Assembly (NCBI RefSeq): GCF_000688235.1
Contig: NZ_JHYO01000019.1
Location: forward strand, 1-64,000
DNA from: Terasakiella pusilla DSM 6293
GTDB lineage: Bacteria > Pseudomonadota > Alphaproteobacteria > Rhodospirillales > Terasakiellaceae
DNA: 64,000 bases
Direction: 5' to 3'
The notes under the pieces were generated by a model that saw only the letters and a list, made by a program, of their open reading frames with translations, searched no databases and was not told the DNA's origin. Positions 16,763-25,804 of the stretch are shown piece after piece. How positions within the stretch are numbered: the first letter of the stretch is position 1; each line of letters opens with the position of its first letter. A program made the translations under genes and the position numbers.

Positions 16763-17776
16763 ATGGCAAACCACCTCTCACAGGCCTTAAATCATTGGTT
16801 TGAAAATAAAGATCATACCCAATGGGTGCTGGGCACCATCTATAAAACAGAAAAATCCGCCTATCGCAAGGCGGGGGCTATGATGTTGATAGATGGGTTT
16901 GGTCAGCAATATGGCCTGTTGAGCGGCGGCTGTCTGGAAGCCGATATCAAGCTGAATGCCAAACGGGTGATGCAGACAGGTAAATCTCTGCTGCTGACCT
17001 ATGATTCACAGGACGAGGATGATTTGGCGTTTCAAATCGGCATCGGCTGCGGCGGTGTGGTCCATATTATCCTGCAGCCGATCACCGCTGAAAATGATCT
17101 GGGACTGTCCGACCTGCGCGAGGCGCTGAATAATCGTCGCGGCGGGGTGTATCGTCAGTTGATCGCGGACAAACAAGCACCCGAAGCGACGTTTGACTTT
17201 AACGGTCCCTTGCAAAATTTTGATATCGCACAACGCTCAACGCTAGAGTCCCGAGAGGGGGCGGAGTGGCTGGTCACGCAGATCAGACCTGATCCGCATC
17301 TGTTGATCGTGGGCGGTGGCCCCGATGCCATGCCGGTTGTGGAAATGGCAAAGCGGATGGGGTGGTATGTCAGCCTTGTGGATCCGCGCGCCGCAAATGC
17401 CCGAAAAGAATTTTTCGCAAGCGCAGACGTGATTGGGCGGGAAATGGGCGCTGAGTTGACCCAATATGCCCATGAGAGTAGCATCGATGCGGTTGTCCTC
17501 ATGGCCCATAGTGTCAGTCTGGATGCACAGGCCTTGAAAGATTTGCATAAGGTGGAAAGCCTGAAATATCTCGCCCTCTTAGGGCCGCGCCATCGCCATG
17601 ATACGGTGTTGGACGAAGCGGGGATAAACTGGCAGGATGCGATTGTGCCGATTTCCGGTCCGGCGGGGCTGGATATCGGTGGGGATTTGCCAGAAGCGAT
17701 TGCTTTGTCTATTCTGTCGGAATGTCATGCCGCCTTGCATGGCCGTACCGCAACCTCTTTATCGAAGACTTTATGA
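16763..17776 (+). CDS. xdhC: XdhC-type molybdenum cofactor insertion protein
   Basis: This 337-residue protein is of the XdhC/CoxI family, which binds and sulfurates the molybdenum cofactor and hands it to xanthine-dehydrogenase-type hydroxylases. The N-terminal domain has LLSGGCLEADI, and the C-terminal Rossmann domain has LLIVGGGPDAMPVVEMA. AAGGTA precedes the ATG. It overlaps mocA by ATGA and follows the enamidase gene, so cofactor supply is co-transcribed with the degradative step. Confidence 0.88.
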   Translation: MANHLSQALNHWFENKDHTQWVLGTIYKTEKSAYRKAGAMMLIDGFGQQYGLLSGGCLEADIKLNAKRVMQTGKSLLLTYDSQDEDDLAFQIGIGCGGVVHIILQPITAENDLGLSDLREALNNRRGGVYRQLIADKQAPEATFDFNGPLQNFDIAQRSTLESREGAEWLVTQIRPDPHLLIVGGGPDAMPVVEMAKRMGWYVSLVDPRAANARKEFFASADVIGREMGAELTQYAHESSIDAVVLMAHSVSLDAQALKDLHKVESLKYLALLGPRHRHDTVLDEAGINWQDAIVPISGPAGLDIGGDLPEAIALSILSECHAALHGRTATSLSKTL

Positions 17777-18357
17777 AAATTGCCTATCTGATATTAGCTG
17801 CTGGTCAAGCCTCGCGTTTTGGGTCCTCCAAGCAATTGGCGCGCTTGCCTTCTGGTCAGACGATTATTGAGCAGGCGATCACACGGTTGCCCGAAAGGGT
17901 TCGCGAAGATACGTATGTTGTTGTCGGGGCTTATCGCGATCAAATAATCCCATTGTTGCGGGGTGTAACGGTCATGGTTCATGAAAACTGGGCAGCAGGG
18001 CTGGGGAGTTCCCTTTCCCACGGTGTTGCGCAAGTGGTGGATCAGGGGGCGTATGATGCCATTTTAATCGGGTTGGCAGATCAGGTCGCCGTGACGATGG
18101 CAGACCTTGAACGGGTGTTGGACGGCGCCAGCAAGGGATGCGTCGTGTGCGCCCGGTATGCGGGGCAGCGCGGTGTTCCTGCCCTTTTTCCAAAAGAGAA
18201 GTTTGCCGAGTTGATCGCTTTGTCGGGGGATAGTGGGGCGAAAAAGTTGTTGAACAGCAGGGCTGGCGATGTGATGGAAATTGATCTTCCCAATGCGCAA
18301 TATGATATTGATACCGTGCGTGACCTTGAGGTATTTGCGCAAGGCCAGCGGGATTAA
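17773..18357 (+). CDS. mocA: Molybdenum cofactor cytidylyltransferase (MocA-like)
   Basis: This 194-residue protein has the MobA/MocA nucleotidyltransferase signature LAAGQASRFGSSK at residues 8-20 and a GLADQVAVTMADL segment that normally holds the metal-binding aspartate. MocA makes molybdopterin cytosine dinucleotide, the cofactor form used by many bacterial xanthine-dehydrogenase-family hydroxylases. The start at 17773 overlaps the xdhC stop; an in-frame ATG at 17722 lies inside xdhC and is less likely. MobA-type GMP transfer cannot be excluded, but the operon favours MocA. Confidence 0.85.
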   Translation: MKIAYLILAAGQASRFGSSKQLARLPSGQTIIEQAITRLPERVREDTYVVVGAYRDQIIPLLRGVTVMVHENWAAGLGSSLSHGVAQVVDQGAYDAILIGLADQVAVTMADLERVLDGASKGCVVCARYAGQRGVPALFPKEKFAELIALSGDSGAKKLLNSRAGDVMEIDLPNAQYDIDTVRDLEVFAQGQRD

Positions 18358-18363
18358 AACGCG

Positions 18364-18416
18364 TTCTCTAAAAGCGGGATGTTTGTGGAAAATGCTCCCA
18401 AGAGAAAAATAATTTT
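18364..18416 (+). terminator. Possible weak terminator after mocA
   Basis: TTCTCT (18364-18369) and AGAGAA (18401-18406) could close a loose stem enclosing GGGA/TCCC, followed by a T-rich stretch. Stability is doubtful. Confidence 0.3.
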
Positions 18417-18483
18417 TGTCGTACATAAGCCTTATCGCGCCTCAAGATTACCGGGGGGCGGGCTGAAAAACGAGGGACGCTGG

Positions 18484-18508
18484 AAAACTTTTTTCTGCGC
18501 TTCGTTAC
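18484..18508 (+). promoter_or_regulatory. ECF-type promoter P1 (chaperone/effector operon 1)
   Basis: AAAAC (18484-18488), 15 bp, GTTAC (18504-18508) continuing CTAC. It has the same spacing as the other island promoters and lies 38 bp before the chaperone start. Probably used by the island ECF sigma factor. Confidence 0.7.
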
Positions 18509-18545
18509 CTACTCCATAGAAGCAATTACAATTATGGAGTGCCTT

Positions 18546-19001
18546 ATGTCGCAACGCAATATCGATACCGTCATCTCTGAATTGGGCCGTTCAATCGGCT
18601 TGGCGGAGCTACGCCTGGATGATCGCAATTACTGCTACCTGTCATTTGACAGTCTAGGGGTGAACATGGAACTCGATAGCGGCGAAAAGGAAATGACCTT
18701 CTATTCAGCGCTACAGCAAGTTTCTCAAGCGCCGTCAGTTGAAACCATGACCATGCTGTTGAATGCCAATTTCTTGGGCCAGCATACAGGCGGCAAGACG
18801 CTGGGGTATAGCGTTGATGATAAAATCATCGCCCTGTCTCAAACCTTTAATATTGAACGCATCAACGGCACAGAATTTGAAACGCTGCTGTCTTCTTTCG
18901 TAGATGCGGCGATTTACTGGCGTGATGTGGTGGAAAAGTCAGGCAACGACAATGCGGCCGTCAGCGAGATGGAGCCGGGTTTTCAAGGGATCCGTGGATA
19001 G
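18546..19001 (+). CDS. CesT-family type III secretion chaperone 1
   Basis: This 151-residue acidic protein has the length and alternating pattern of CesT/Tir-family class I chaperones, which bind an effector's N-terminus in the cytoplasm and deliver it to the export ATPase. Hallmarks are MLLNANFLGQHTGGKTLGY in the middle and a C-terminal helix with FVDAAIYWRDVVE. ATG 18546 follows GGAG by 6 nt and is preferred to ATG 18534. The gene is directly upstream of a large candidate effector. Its closest visible relative is the chaperone at 57229, and both end in IRG. Confidence 0.8.
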   Translation: MSQRNIDTVISELGRSIGLAELRLDDRNYCYLSFDSLGVNMELDSGEKEMTFYSALQQVSQAPSVETMTMLLNANFLGQHTGGKTLGYSVDDKIIALSQTFNIERINGTEFETLLSSFVDAAIYWRDVVEKSGNDNAAVSEMEPGFQGIRG

Positions 19002-19014
19002 GGGAGTGTGACAG

Positions 19015-20847
19015 ATGGCAATTTCATTAAACGACTTTAAAAATATTGCGGCGAACAATCCGCAAGCTGATGTGAAAATGCAGGGCAATGACGGTCTGTC
19101 TACCCGTGGAACATCATTCTTTGGCAAGGTTGCCAACTGGTTTCAGGCGACCTTTGCACCGGGGTCGGTCCGTCAGGAAAACGGCACAGTGATGCAGTCC
19201 TTCTGCAATGCGATTAAAGACCGTTATCCCGGCAAGTTGGGCGATTACGCCGCCAGTATCGTGCGCAATAGCCATGAAGGTGGGCAACCGTTGAAATCTC
19301 GCGAAATTTCACAAGTTTTGACATCGCTGGATGAACAGGTGAAAGAAATTCGTCAGGACAATCAGGACTTGGTTGCAAAATTCAGTAAGCCTGGAAATCC
19401 CGAATTTAACGCGATTTTCAGTCGTATTGCAACGGATTTGGGCTTGCCGACAGATCAGAGCAAATATGATCTGAGCCGTATTCAGGGTAAGGTTTCGGGC
19501 GCGACAATCCGTGATGTGGCTTCAAGCGAAAGCCGCCAGACGGAAAATGAAGTTAAAACTGCGGCTGAAACTGAAATTACAAAGCTGCTTCAATCACGTG
19601 TCGCTATGCTTGCTCATGTCGACACAATGGATATCAGTCAGGAGATGGCTACCAAGCTCGCTGAAATCGTACTGGAAAATACATCTGTCAAGACAACGGC
19701 GCATCTTGATGTGCTTGTAGCGGCGGCGACGACTGCAGGTGAGTTGATCAATTCGCTTAAGGATATGTCGGCGGGTGGGACCTCATTGCCGCTAATGCAT
19801 GCTTTCACAAATACGCATTTTGATAATCTGGGCAGTATTCCGGGGGCTGATGACTGGGGTGCTGATCAGAATGTTGAATTCCGCGCCAATGTCTTTGACC
19901 TTGCTATGGTCGCACAAGGCTTGAACGAAGAGGAAGCAACCGCGGCTTATGAAGCGATCACGCCGAATTTGCAGCCTTTGATCAAACTCGCGGGCGCCGG
20001 CATGATGGGGGATCTTCATTTTGTCGAAAGCGATGAGGCTATGGCCCGCTTTGGCCGTCAGGAAGAGCAAGTCTACCTTTATGATATGCAAAGCACGGCT
20101 ATGATGATGATGCATGTTTTATCCAAAGCGGCAGGGATTGATGAAGGTCGTTTCGGCAATGATATCGATCAGGAATATTATGGGCATTTGGGTGAAGTCC
20201 CGACTGAAATGATCCGCGATATGCGCGCTGTTGGCATGAATATTCGCGAGGAGAAAGCATTTAGTATCAACGTAAAGGATGACCTGACGTCTACTTACAA
20301 TTCGGCTGATTTCTGGCCGATGGCTGAAGGTGATTTCAATGATAATGACATCAATAAACAGTTCACTGCCGATGTCGGGCGCGGTACTTTTATTTTGAAC
20401 GGTCAAAATCTCTCGAATTTGGATAACCCACAAGCTGGTCTGTTGGATGGTTTGCGTAACGAAAATGGCTGGTTGGACGTCTTTGATGTACGTTTGTTAA
20501 GTTCTGTTGCCAACCAGACAGCTTTTGCACCGATCATGGAAGCACTTTACGATGATCTTCAGGCGGTTACAGGCAGCAGCGCAGTTGGCAAGCGCGTAAT
20601 CTTTGATGTGACGCGCAATGAGGAAGGCGGCTTTGACGTCAAGTTCTTACAGCGGGAGCACTTGAACATGTTGATGTCTACTGTGCCGGGGAAACCGTCC
20701 AGTCAGGAACTCGACCCTGAAAAATCCTTTTTGCAGGTGGAAATGAATTTGCGGATTTCACGCGATGACGTGACCGATTTGCCGAAGGTCGTGATCTTGG
20801 ATGATGAGCCTTCGTTCATTATGCAAACGGTTGAAGCCCAACCCTAA
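19015..20847 (+). CDS. Candidate type III effector 1
   Basis: This 610-residue protein has no family I recognise. It lacks a Sec signal or membrane segments. The first 50 residues are polar and contain an aromatic amphipathic segment (FFGKVANWFQATFAP, about 36-50), as expected for a chaperone-bound secretion region. A GQPLKSREISQVL segment near 90 resembles GSPLSQQDVRDLI in candidate effector 2. The region at about residues 340-400 is rich in acidic residues and methionine (MMGDLHFVESDEAM, TAMMMMHVL). It is 13 bp after its chaperone, under promoter P1, and ends at a strong terminator. Secretion is inferred from context; the enzymatic activity is unknown. Confidence 0.65.
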   Translation: MAISLNDFKNIAANNPQADVKMQGNDGLSTRGTSFFGKVANWFQATFAPGSVRQENGTVMQSFCNAIKDRYPGKLGDYAASIVRNSHEGGQPLKSREISQVLTSLDEQVKEIRQDNQDLVAKFSKPGNPEFNAIFSRIATDLGLPTDQSKYDLSRIQGKVSGATIRDVASSESRQTENEVKTAAETEITKLLQSRVAMLAHVDTMDISQEMATKLAEIVLENTSVKTTAHLDVLVAAATTAGELINSLKDMSAGGTSLPLMHAFTNTHFDNLGSIPGADDWGADQNVEFRANVFDLAMVAQGLNEEEATAAYEAITPNLQPLIKLAGAGMMGDLHFVESDEAMARFGRQEEQVYLYDMQSTAMMMMHVLSKAAGIDEGRFGNDIDQEYYGHLGEVPTEMIRDMRAVGMNIREEKAFSINVKDDLTSTYNSADFWPMAEGDFNDNDINKQFTADVGRGTFILNGQNLSNLDNPQAGLLDGLRNENGWLDVFDVRLLSSVANQTAFAPIMEALYDDLQAVTGSSAVGKRVIFDVTRNEEGGFDVKFLQREHLNMLMSTVPGKPSSQELDPEKSFLQVEMNLRISRDDVTDLPKVVILDDEPSFIMQTVEAQP

Positions 20848-20861
20848 AAAGATAGAAAATG

Positions 20862-20912
20862 TGCTGCACTTTGTATGATTTGATGAAGTGCAGCATGGGC
20901 TTTTTAGTTTTT
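20862..20912 (+). terminator. Intrinsic terminator after effector 1
   Basis: TGCTGCACTT (20862-20871) pairs perfectly with AAGTGCAGCA (20885-20894), followed by GGGCTTTTTAGTTTTTTTT. Confidence 0.9.
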
Positions 20913-20935
20913 TTTGGTGATTAGGAAAAAGTCTG

Positions 20936-20960
20936 AAAACTTTTTAGTTGAGGATGTTAC
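20936..20960 (+). promoter_or_regulatory. ECF-type promoter P2 (sensor/phosphatase operon)
   Basis: AAAAC (20936-20940), 15 bp, GTTAC (20956-20960) continuing CTACC, nearly identical to P1 in both boxes. It lies 98 bp before the first sensor gene. If it is used by the island ECF factor, the sensor operon is under positive feedback. Confidence 0.7.
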
Positions 20961-21058
20961 CTACCAAGATAAGGCGCTTTTGCGTCCGTACGCCTGTGCA
21001 ATCACCGGATTGCGCAGTTTCTTTGGATTTTACTGCCCATAGGTGTTGAAACGCGATC

Positions 21059-21802
21059 ATGTTTGGCCTGAAGATTATAGAAAAAAAGATAATGGCCGCA
21101 GTTGTCATGTTGGTGGTTTCGGTGTTGGTCATTGCGGTGGCCGTGCACGATAGCCACCGTAAAATTCAGGTGTCTCAGCTGATTTCACGCGGGGACCTGA
21201 TTGCGGAGACGACGGCAGAGACCATCGAATATCTCCTGTCTGTTGGCGCCCCCTTGCACCTGTCCCACGATGCCCGCCGTATGGTCGATGTGGTTAACCG
21301 GGATCGTGCAGCAACCCGCAGTATCAGTATTTATGATGTTAATGGAAACGGGTTGTACAGCAGCGACTTTGCATTGATCGGTGAAAAAGGCGAACCGCGG
21401 ATACAGCAGTTGCTAAAGGGGGAGACGCCAACGCAAGGTCAGCACCTTGATGTCTTGCGCGCCATCCATTCACCCTATGGGGAAATTGTCGGGGTGCTTG
21501 TCGTCAAAATGGATGAAGGCTATCTGACCAAAGTATCTGACTATACCACGCTTTTGTTTTGGTTGACCGGGATCGGGGTCGTTGTGTTTGGAGGGGGGCT
21601 GGCAACGGGACTTTTGTATCTGTTGACCGCGCGAGAGCGAAAGATCGTCCAAGAGACGGTCAGTTTGTTGGAGCAGGAGATGGATGATAAAGCCAAGCTG
21701 ACACCATCACACCATGACCCATTCTTTAAGTTTAGCCAAAAGGTCTTTACGGACTTTGAGAACGCTCAACAAAAAATAAACGAACTGGATAAACTGGCGT
21801 GA
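21059..21802 (+). CDS. Membrane sensor protein A, two-TM periplasmic domain
   Basis: This 247-residue protein has a transmembrane helix at about 12-30, a periplasmic domain of about 130 residues, a second helix at about 164-189 and a short cytoplasmic tail predicted to be helical. The periplasmic part has the motif shared by neighbouring sensors: a helix leading to SVGAPL, then RAATRSISIYDVNGNGLYSS, typical of Cache/PAS-like folds. No kinase, methyl-accepting or cyclase domain follows. It is the first gene of the P2 operon and overlaps the next by 4 bp. It probably signals through its partners, with the SpoIIE phosphatase the obvious output (inference). The ATG at 21059 has no clear ribosome site. 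Confidence 0.6.
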   Translation: MFGLKIIEKKIMAAVVMLVVSVLVIAVAVHDSHRKIQVSQLISRGDLIAETTAETIEYLLSVGAPLHLSHDARRMVDVVNRDRAATRSISIYDVNGNGLYSSDFALIGEKGEPRIQQLLKGETPTQGQHLDVLRAIHSPYGEIVGVLVVKMDEGYLTKVSDYTTLLFWLTGIGVVVFGGGLATGLLYLLTARERKIVQETVSLLEQEMDDKAKLTPSHHDPFFKFSQKVFTDFENAQQKINELDKLA

Positions 21803-23013
21803 CACGTAAATCCCTTTCTCTCCTTCACCTCAAATTATTCTGCGCGCTTGTTCTGGCATTGTTTGTGCCTTTGGCGATCATTGGCAGTATGACCCTTGAA
21901 AATATGAAGAACACGCTGTCACAAGGGTTCTTGGAAAAAGCGCATATCCTGGAAAGCCGCATTTCGGAAGATTTGGAGCTGGCGGCTTCTGTGGGCATCC
22001 CGTTGGATAAACCAGCGGTGCAGCGGGATCTGGAAGAGTATTTCAATCACTTGCTCATGTCTCACGACGAGGTTGAGTTTGTCATCTTAAAAGGAATTGC
22101 AGAGCCTTTTCGCATCCACGCCGGCAGCACCCTGCAGGATGAAGTCGCTCATGTGGATTTTGGGGCGATGAAGGAGGATATGGTCAAAAATGTGGATGAC
22201 TTTTTGATTATGTCGCGCACGTTGTCACACGACGGTGTGGATTTTGCCCGTCTGTTTTTGGGGGTGGAACTGTCCTATCCGCAAGAGGTGCTGATTGATG
22301 CGGGCAGCGGCGTTTTGTTTGCGGTGTTGGCGGTTGTTGTTTTGTTGTGGCATGTGGCAGCCATGGTTGCGGAACGATTGTATTTCGAGCCAAAATGGTT
22401 ATTGGCCCGTCAAAAAGAAGATATGGTCGCCCAAAAGCCGAACTTTATTGTGGATGGTCCGTCCGGCGGTGAGTTTGGCTATGCGGTGCGATTGCAAAAC
22501 TCCCTTTTTAAGAAAATGCGGGAGAGTTACCGCGAGATCGTACAGGACTTTGTCGAGGTGCGCGAAGCTGTTTTCGATCCCGATGTCGCCATAACCTTGG
22601 AGCAGGAACGTGCCAAATTTGTTGAGACTTTCGGCTTTTTGGAAAAGATGGGGCAAACCTCTGCAAAGGATCGCCGTCCGTCTACAGAACGTTACGTGTT
22701 GATGTGTCTGGGCGGGCTGGTCGGCAGCTTGATCGTACTCGTTTTTGCCGGTGGCGCAGAGCAACAGATGATAGCCAGTGGTTTTTCATGTGTGGTGTTG
22801 TTGGCCTATCTGCGCTCGTTTGAGGCAAAAAAGCAGCGCATGATCGCGACTAAAGGGACGCTTTGGTCTTTATGTGTCTTTGCAAGTGGTCTGGTGATCG
22901 CTTTATTGCTGGCCCAGTTTGCGGTGATTGAGGTCGTCTATGCCTTTGGCGCAATTGCTCTTGTTGGTTTGGTAGGCCATGTACTGCTGGCCCGTTTTGG
23001 AGGGAAGATCTAA
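21799..23013 (+). CDS. Membrane sensor protein B with C-terminal multi-TM domain
   Basis: This 404-residue protein has TM1 at about 10-31, a periplasmic domain carrying the shared motif (ELAASVGIPLDK followed by HDEVEFVILKG), TM2 at about 178-200, a cytoplasmic stretch of about 100 residues, and three or four further helices in the last 100 residues. No enzymatic domain is visible. The start is GTG at 21799, overlapping the previous stop. The C-terminal helices are unusual for a sensor and could interact with other members of the array. Function inferred only from operon and domain similarity. Confidence 0.6.
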   Translation: MTRKSLSLLHLKLFCALVLALFVPLAIIGSMTLENMKNTLSQGFLEKAHILESRISEDLELAASVGIPLDKPAVQRDLEEYFNHLLMSHDEVEFVILKGIAEPFRIHAGSTLQDEVAHVDFGAMKEDMVKNVDDFLIMSRTLSHDGVDFARLFLGVELSYPQEVLIDAGSGVLFAVLAVVVLLWHVAAMVAERLYFEPKWLLARQKEDMVAQKPNFIVDGPSGGEFGYAVRLQNSLFKKMRESYREIVQDFVEVREAVFDPDVAITLEQERAKFVETFGFLEKMGQTSAKDRRPSTERYVLMCLGGLVGSLIVLVFAGGAEQQMIASGFSCVVLLAYLRSFEAKKQRMIATKGTLWSLCVFASGLVIALLLAQFAVIEVVYAFGAIALVGLVGHVLLARFGGKI

Positions 23014-25019
23014 TGAATCTCCAGAACCGGATTATTATTATTGTTGCCTTGTCCTGCTTCATGATGCTGGGCGGTCTGTTTATCTATCTTGATAGCAGTC
23101 AGGACAGAGTGAATAAGCTGAATGAACAGATCATCCTTGATCTCCAGAAAAAAGTGCTGACTAAGACGGTGCATGATCGCCTTGATCAACATGTCAAATT
23201 TTTCGACGAACTGGAAACAAGCGATGGCGTGCCTTTGGAAAAGGATCAAGCGGCGTTTGAAATTTTAAATACCGAACTTGAAGTCCAGTTCAGTTCCACC
23301 GATGCGGTTGGGCCGCATTTGTCGCCTTTGCTACCTGATTGGGTGATCAAGCAGGTGTTGCAGGACGGTAATCCGTTTCACACCATTGGACGGGACCGTA
23401 AGGGCGCAGTGGCTGCCATTGGCCTTTATGCGCTAGAGGCGATCAATGAGTCTGAAAAGGAATTATTGAACGTTATTATCCCGATCTCAAATCTGGAACT
23501 GTTTTTGGAAACAGAAATGGAAGCGCAGATGATCCTGCTGGATAAGCAGGGCAACCGGGTCACGGGACGCGGTGATATTGCGGCGGTTTTGTCGGAAGCG
23601 ATCAAGACAACGCCGACAGACAATTTTCGCAGCCCGGTCACGGGAAGCCATCGTCATTTTGATAGCTCTACGTTTACTTTGCGTGACTTGGGTGGGGGCG
23701 TCTTGGGGTATTTTTCTCTTCTGTTTGACGATACTGTCGAAGCGAAGAAAGGGGCTTTGGTCCATAACACGGCCTTGATGGGAATTATTGTTTTTATCGG
23801 CGTGTTGCTGTTGGGGCTTCGTAGTTATATCCGTCAGAATTTTGCTCGGCTTTATAATCTGATCAATATCCTGGATCGCCTGACCAAAGGTGAAAAAGTC
23901 TATTATGATATTCAGGCGCGTAAGGATGAAATCGGCGATCTTAGTAAGGCCGTCGATGATTTTAGAAAGAAAAACCGCGAGATCGTTCATCAACAAAAAC
24001 GGCAGGAACGGTTTGGTGGTCGCCAGCAACGTTTTATCCGCCAACAGATGGAAAAGCTGGCAAACCGTCTCGGTAGTCCGTTCTCTGAAACCTTGATGGA
24101 AGAGCTGTCAGCGATTGAAACCGGTGCGCGCAAGAATAAGAAAAAGGGTGAACTGGGGATGCTGGCGGAAGGGTTTGAACATATGGCGACCCGTGTAGCC
24201 AACCAGTATGACGAAGTGAACAAGCTGGTTGCGGAGCTGCGTGAAGCCCTGATGCATAAAACCAAACTGGTTGCGCTAGAACAGGAATTGGATATCGCCC
24301 GGCAAATTCAGACGTCGGTGCTGCCCAGTGACCTTGTGGTCGACGGCGTGGTTGAATTACATGGCACCATGAAGGCGGCAAAAGAAGTCGGCGGTGATTT
24401 TTACGACTTTTTTGAAATCGATGAGGACCGCATCGGGGTTGTGGTTGCTGATGTATCGGGCAAAGGTGTGCCAGCGGCTTTCTTCATGCTGATTTCACGT
24501 ACGCTTTTGAAATCAACTGCCATGTTCGGCTTGTCCCCTTCTCAGGTCCTGCATCGTTTGAATGATCTGTTGAGTGCGGAAAATGAACAGATGCTGTTCG
24601 TCACCATGATGTATGGCGAGATCAATGTGAAAACCGGTGAATTTAGATATGCCAATGCGGGCCACAATCCGGCCTACCTGTTGCGCAAAGGAGAGAGCCA
24701 GCCTGTAGAAATGCCGGATGGGATGGCACTTGCGGTGATGGAAGGGATGGACTTTGAAGAAGCCAGCCTGTCTTTGGGGCCGGATGACATGCTTGTCCTT
24801 TATACGGATGGTGTGACAGAGGCCTTTAATAATAAAGAAGAATTGTTTGGCGAAGACCGTTTGAAAAAAGCGCTAGACGGTTTCGTGGACAAAAATATTG
24901 CTGATTTACCAACAGGCCTTAGAAAATGCGTGGATGATTTTGCAGGTGAAGTACCGCAGGCAGATGACATCACAATCGTTGGCCTACGGTATCTGGGGCA
25001 GGGACAGCAGGGATCGTAA
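23013..25019 (+). CDS. HAMP-SpoIIE (PP2C) phosphatase, RsbU/BtrU-like
   Basis: This 668-residue protein has TM1 (6-26), a large periplasmic domain, TM2 (252-270), a HAMP-like linker (271-325), a long coiled coil (about 325-435) and a C-terminal SpoIIE/PP2C phosphatase domain. Manganese-binding aspartates are present in GGDFYDFF (460-467), VADVSGKG (478-485), YTDG (597-600) and DDITIV near 650, so it should be active. Such phosphatases dephosphorylate STAS antagonists and release a sigma factor from its anti-sigma. The STAS and anti-sigma genes are at 35478-36236. In Bordetella the BtrU phosphatase does this for type III secretion. The start overlaps the previous stop (TAATG). Confidence 0.88.
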   Translation: MNLQNRIIIIVALSCFMMLGGLFIYLDSSQDRVNKLNEQIILDLQKKVLTKTVHDRLDQHVKFFDELETSDGVPLEKDQAAFEILNTELEVQFSSTDAVGPHLSPLLPDWVIKQVLQDGNPFHTIGRDRKGAVAAIGLYALEAINESEKELLNVIIPISNLELFLETEMEAQMILLDKQGNRVTGRGDIAAVLSEAIKTTPTDNFRSPVTGSHRHFDSSTFTLRDLGGGVLGYFSLLFDDTVEAKKGALVHNTALMGIIVFIGVLLLGLRSYIRQNFARLYNLINILDRLTKGEKVYYDIQARKDEIGDLSKAVDDFRKKNREIVHQQKRQERFGGRQQRFIRQQMEKLANRLGSPFSETLMEELSAIETGARKNKKKGELGMLAEGFEHMATRVANQYDEVNKLVAELREALMHKTKLVALEQELDIARQIQTSVLPSDLVVDGVVELHGTMKAAKEVGGDFYDFFEIDEDRIGVVVADVSGKGVPAAFFMLISRTLLKSTAMFGLSPSQVLHRLNDLLSAENEQMLFVTMMYGEINVKTGEFRYANAGHNPAYLLRKGESQPVEMPDGMALAVMEGMDFEEASLSLGPDDMLVLYTDGVTEAFNNKEELFGEDRLKKALDGFVDKNIADLPTGLRKCVDDFAGEVPQADDITIVGLRYLGQGQQGS

Positions 25020-25030
25020 ATGAGGGTGAA

Positions 25031-25804
25031 ATGCAGCTTTATTTAAAGTTTTTGGTGATGACGATCACGGTGTTGACGCTGATGCTCACCCTGTTTGTCT
25101 TTATGAGTTACATGAAATATCAAAACATCTTGTCCGGTGTGGTGTCGTCACGCTTGATGGTTGTTGCCGGTTCCATTGAAAATGTGGTGGAGCATGCGAC
25201 GTCCCTTGGCTTGAAATTTCAAGAGATTAACCAGCTGGAAAGCATGTTGGAAACCAGCAGCAAACTGGACGACGGTATTGAGGAAATTGCGGTTATCAAC
25301 ACAAATGGTCGTATCCTATATAGCTCGATTAAAGATCGGGTATCCCATCAAATGGAGGAGGTTCTGGTGCAGAATGTGTCATCGGAAACCAAATCCCAAT
25401 GGACTGTCGAAGAAGACGACTATCTGTTGATTGGATTGAACCTGAAAAACGCGGTGGATCTGCCATTAGGCGGGGTGGTGATCAAATATTCCAAGGCGGA
25501 ATACAATGTTGCGATATCTGATATTTTCCAGAAATTGACCTTTGGCGCCTTTATCACGCTTCTGTCTTTTGCGGTGCTTCTTAGTATTTTGATAAAGGTC
25601 AGTTTTTCGAAATTCCATCGTTTTTACAAATCGGTTTACAGCGAATTGAGGGAGCCTGACCTGCCGGCAAACGGCGGGCACGGCGCGACATATTTGAGTG
25701 ACGATGTCAAAAAAGCTCGGGAAAACCAGTTGATTATTATGAAAGAACTCGAAGCCGCGCAAAACAGAATTTTGCCTTTGGGGAAAGGAGGTTCTCATGA
25801 ATGA
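25031..25804 (+). CDS. Membrane sensor protein C, two-TM periplasmic domain
   Basis: This 257-residue protein has TM1 at about 7-27, a periplasmic domain of about 140 residues and TM2 at about 175-195, then a short cytoplasmic tail. The periplasmic part repeats the pattern of sensors A, B and D: ENVVEHATSLGLKFQEI followed by EEIAVINTNGRILYSS. No output domain is present. GAGGGTG precedes the ATG, and the 3' end overlaps the sensor-MFS gene by 8 bp. It probably works as a subunit of a larger sensory complex around the SpoIIE phosphatase. Confidence 0.6.
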   Translation: MQLYLKFLVMTITVLTLMLTLFVFMSYMKYQNILSGVVSSRLMVVAGSIENVVEHATSLGLKFQEINQLESMLETSSKLDDGIEEIAVINTNGRILYSSIKDRVSHQMEEVLVQNVSSETKSQWTVEEDDYLLIGLNLKNAVDLPLGGVVIKYSKAEYNVAISDIFQKLTFGAFITLLSFAVLLSILIKVSFSKFHRFYKSVYSELREPDLPANGGHGATYLSDDVKKARENQLIIMKELEAAQNRILPLGKGGSHE

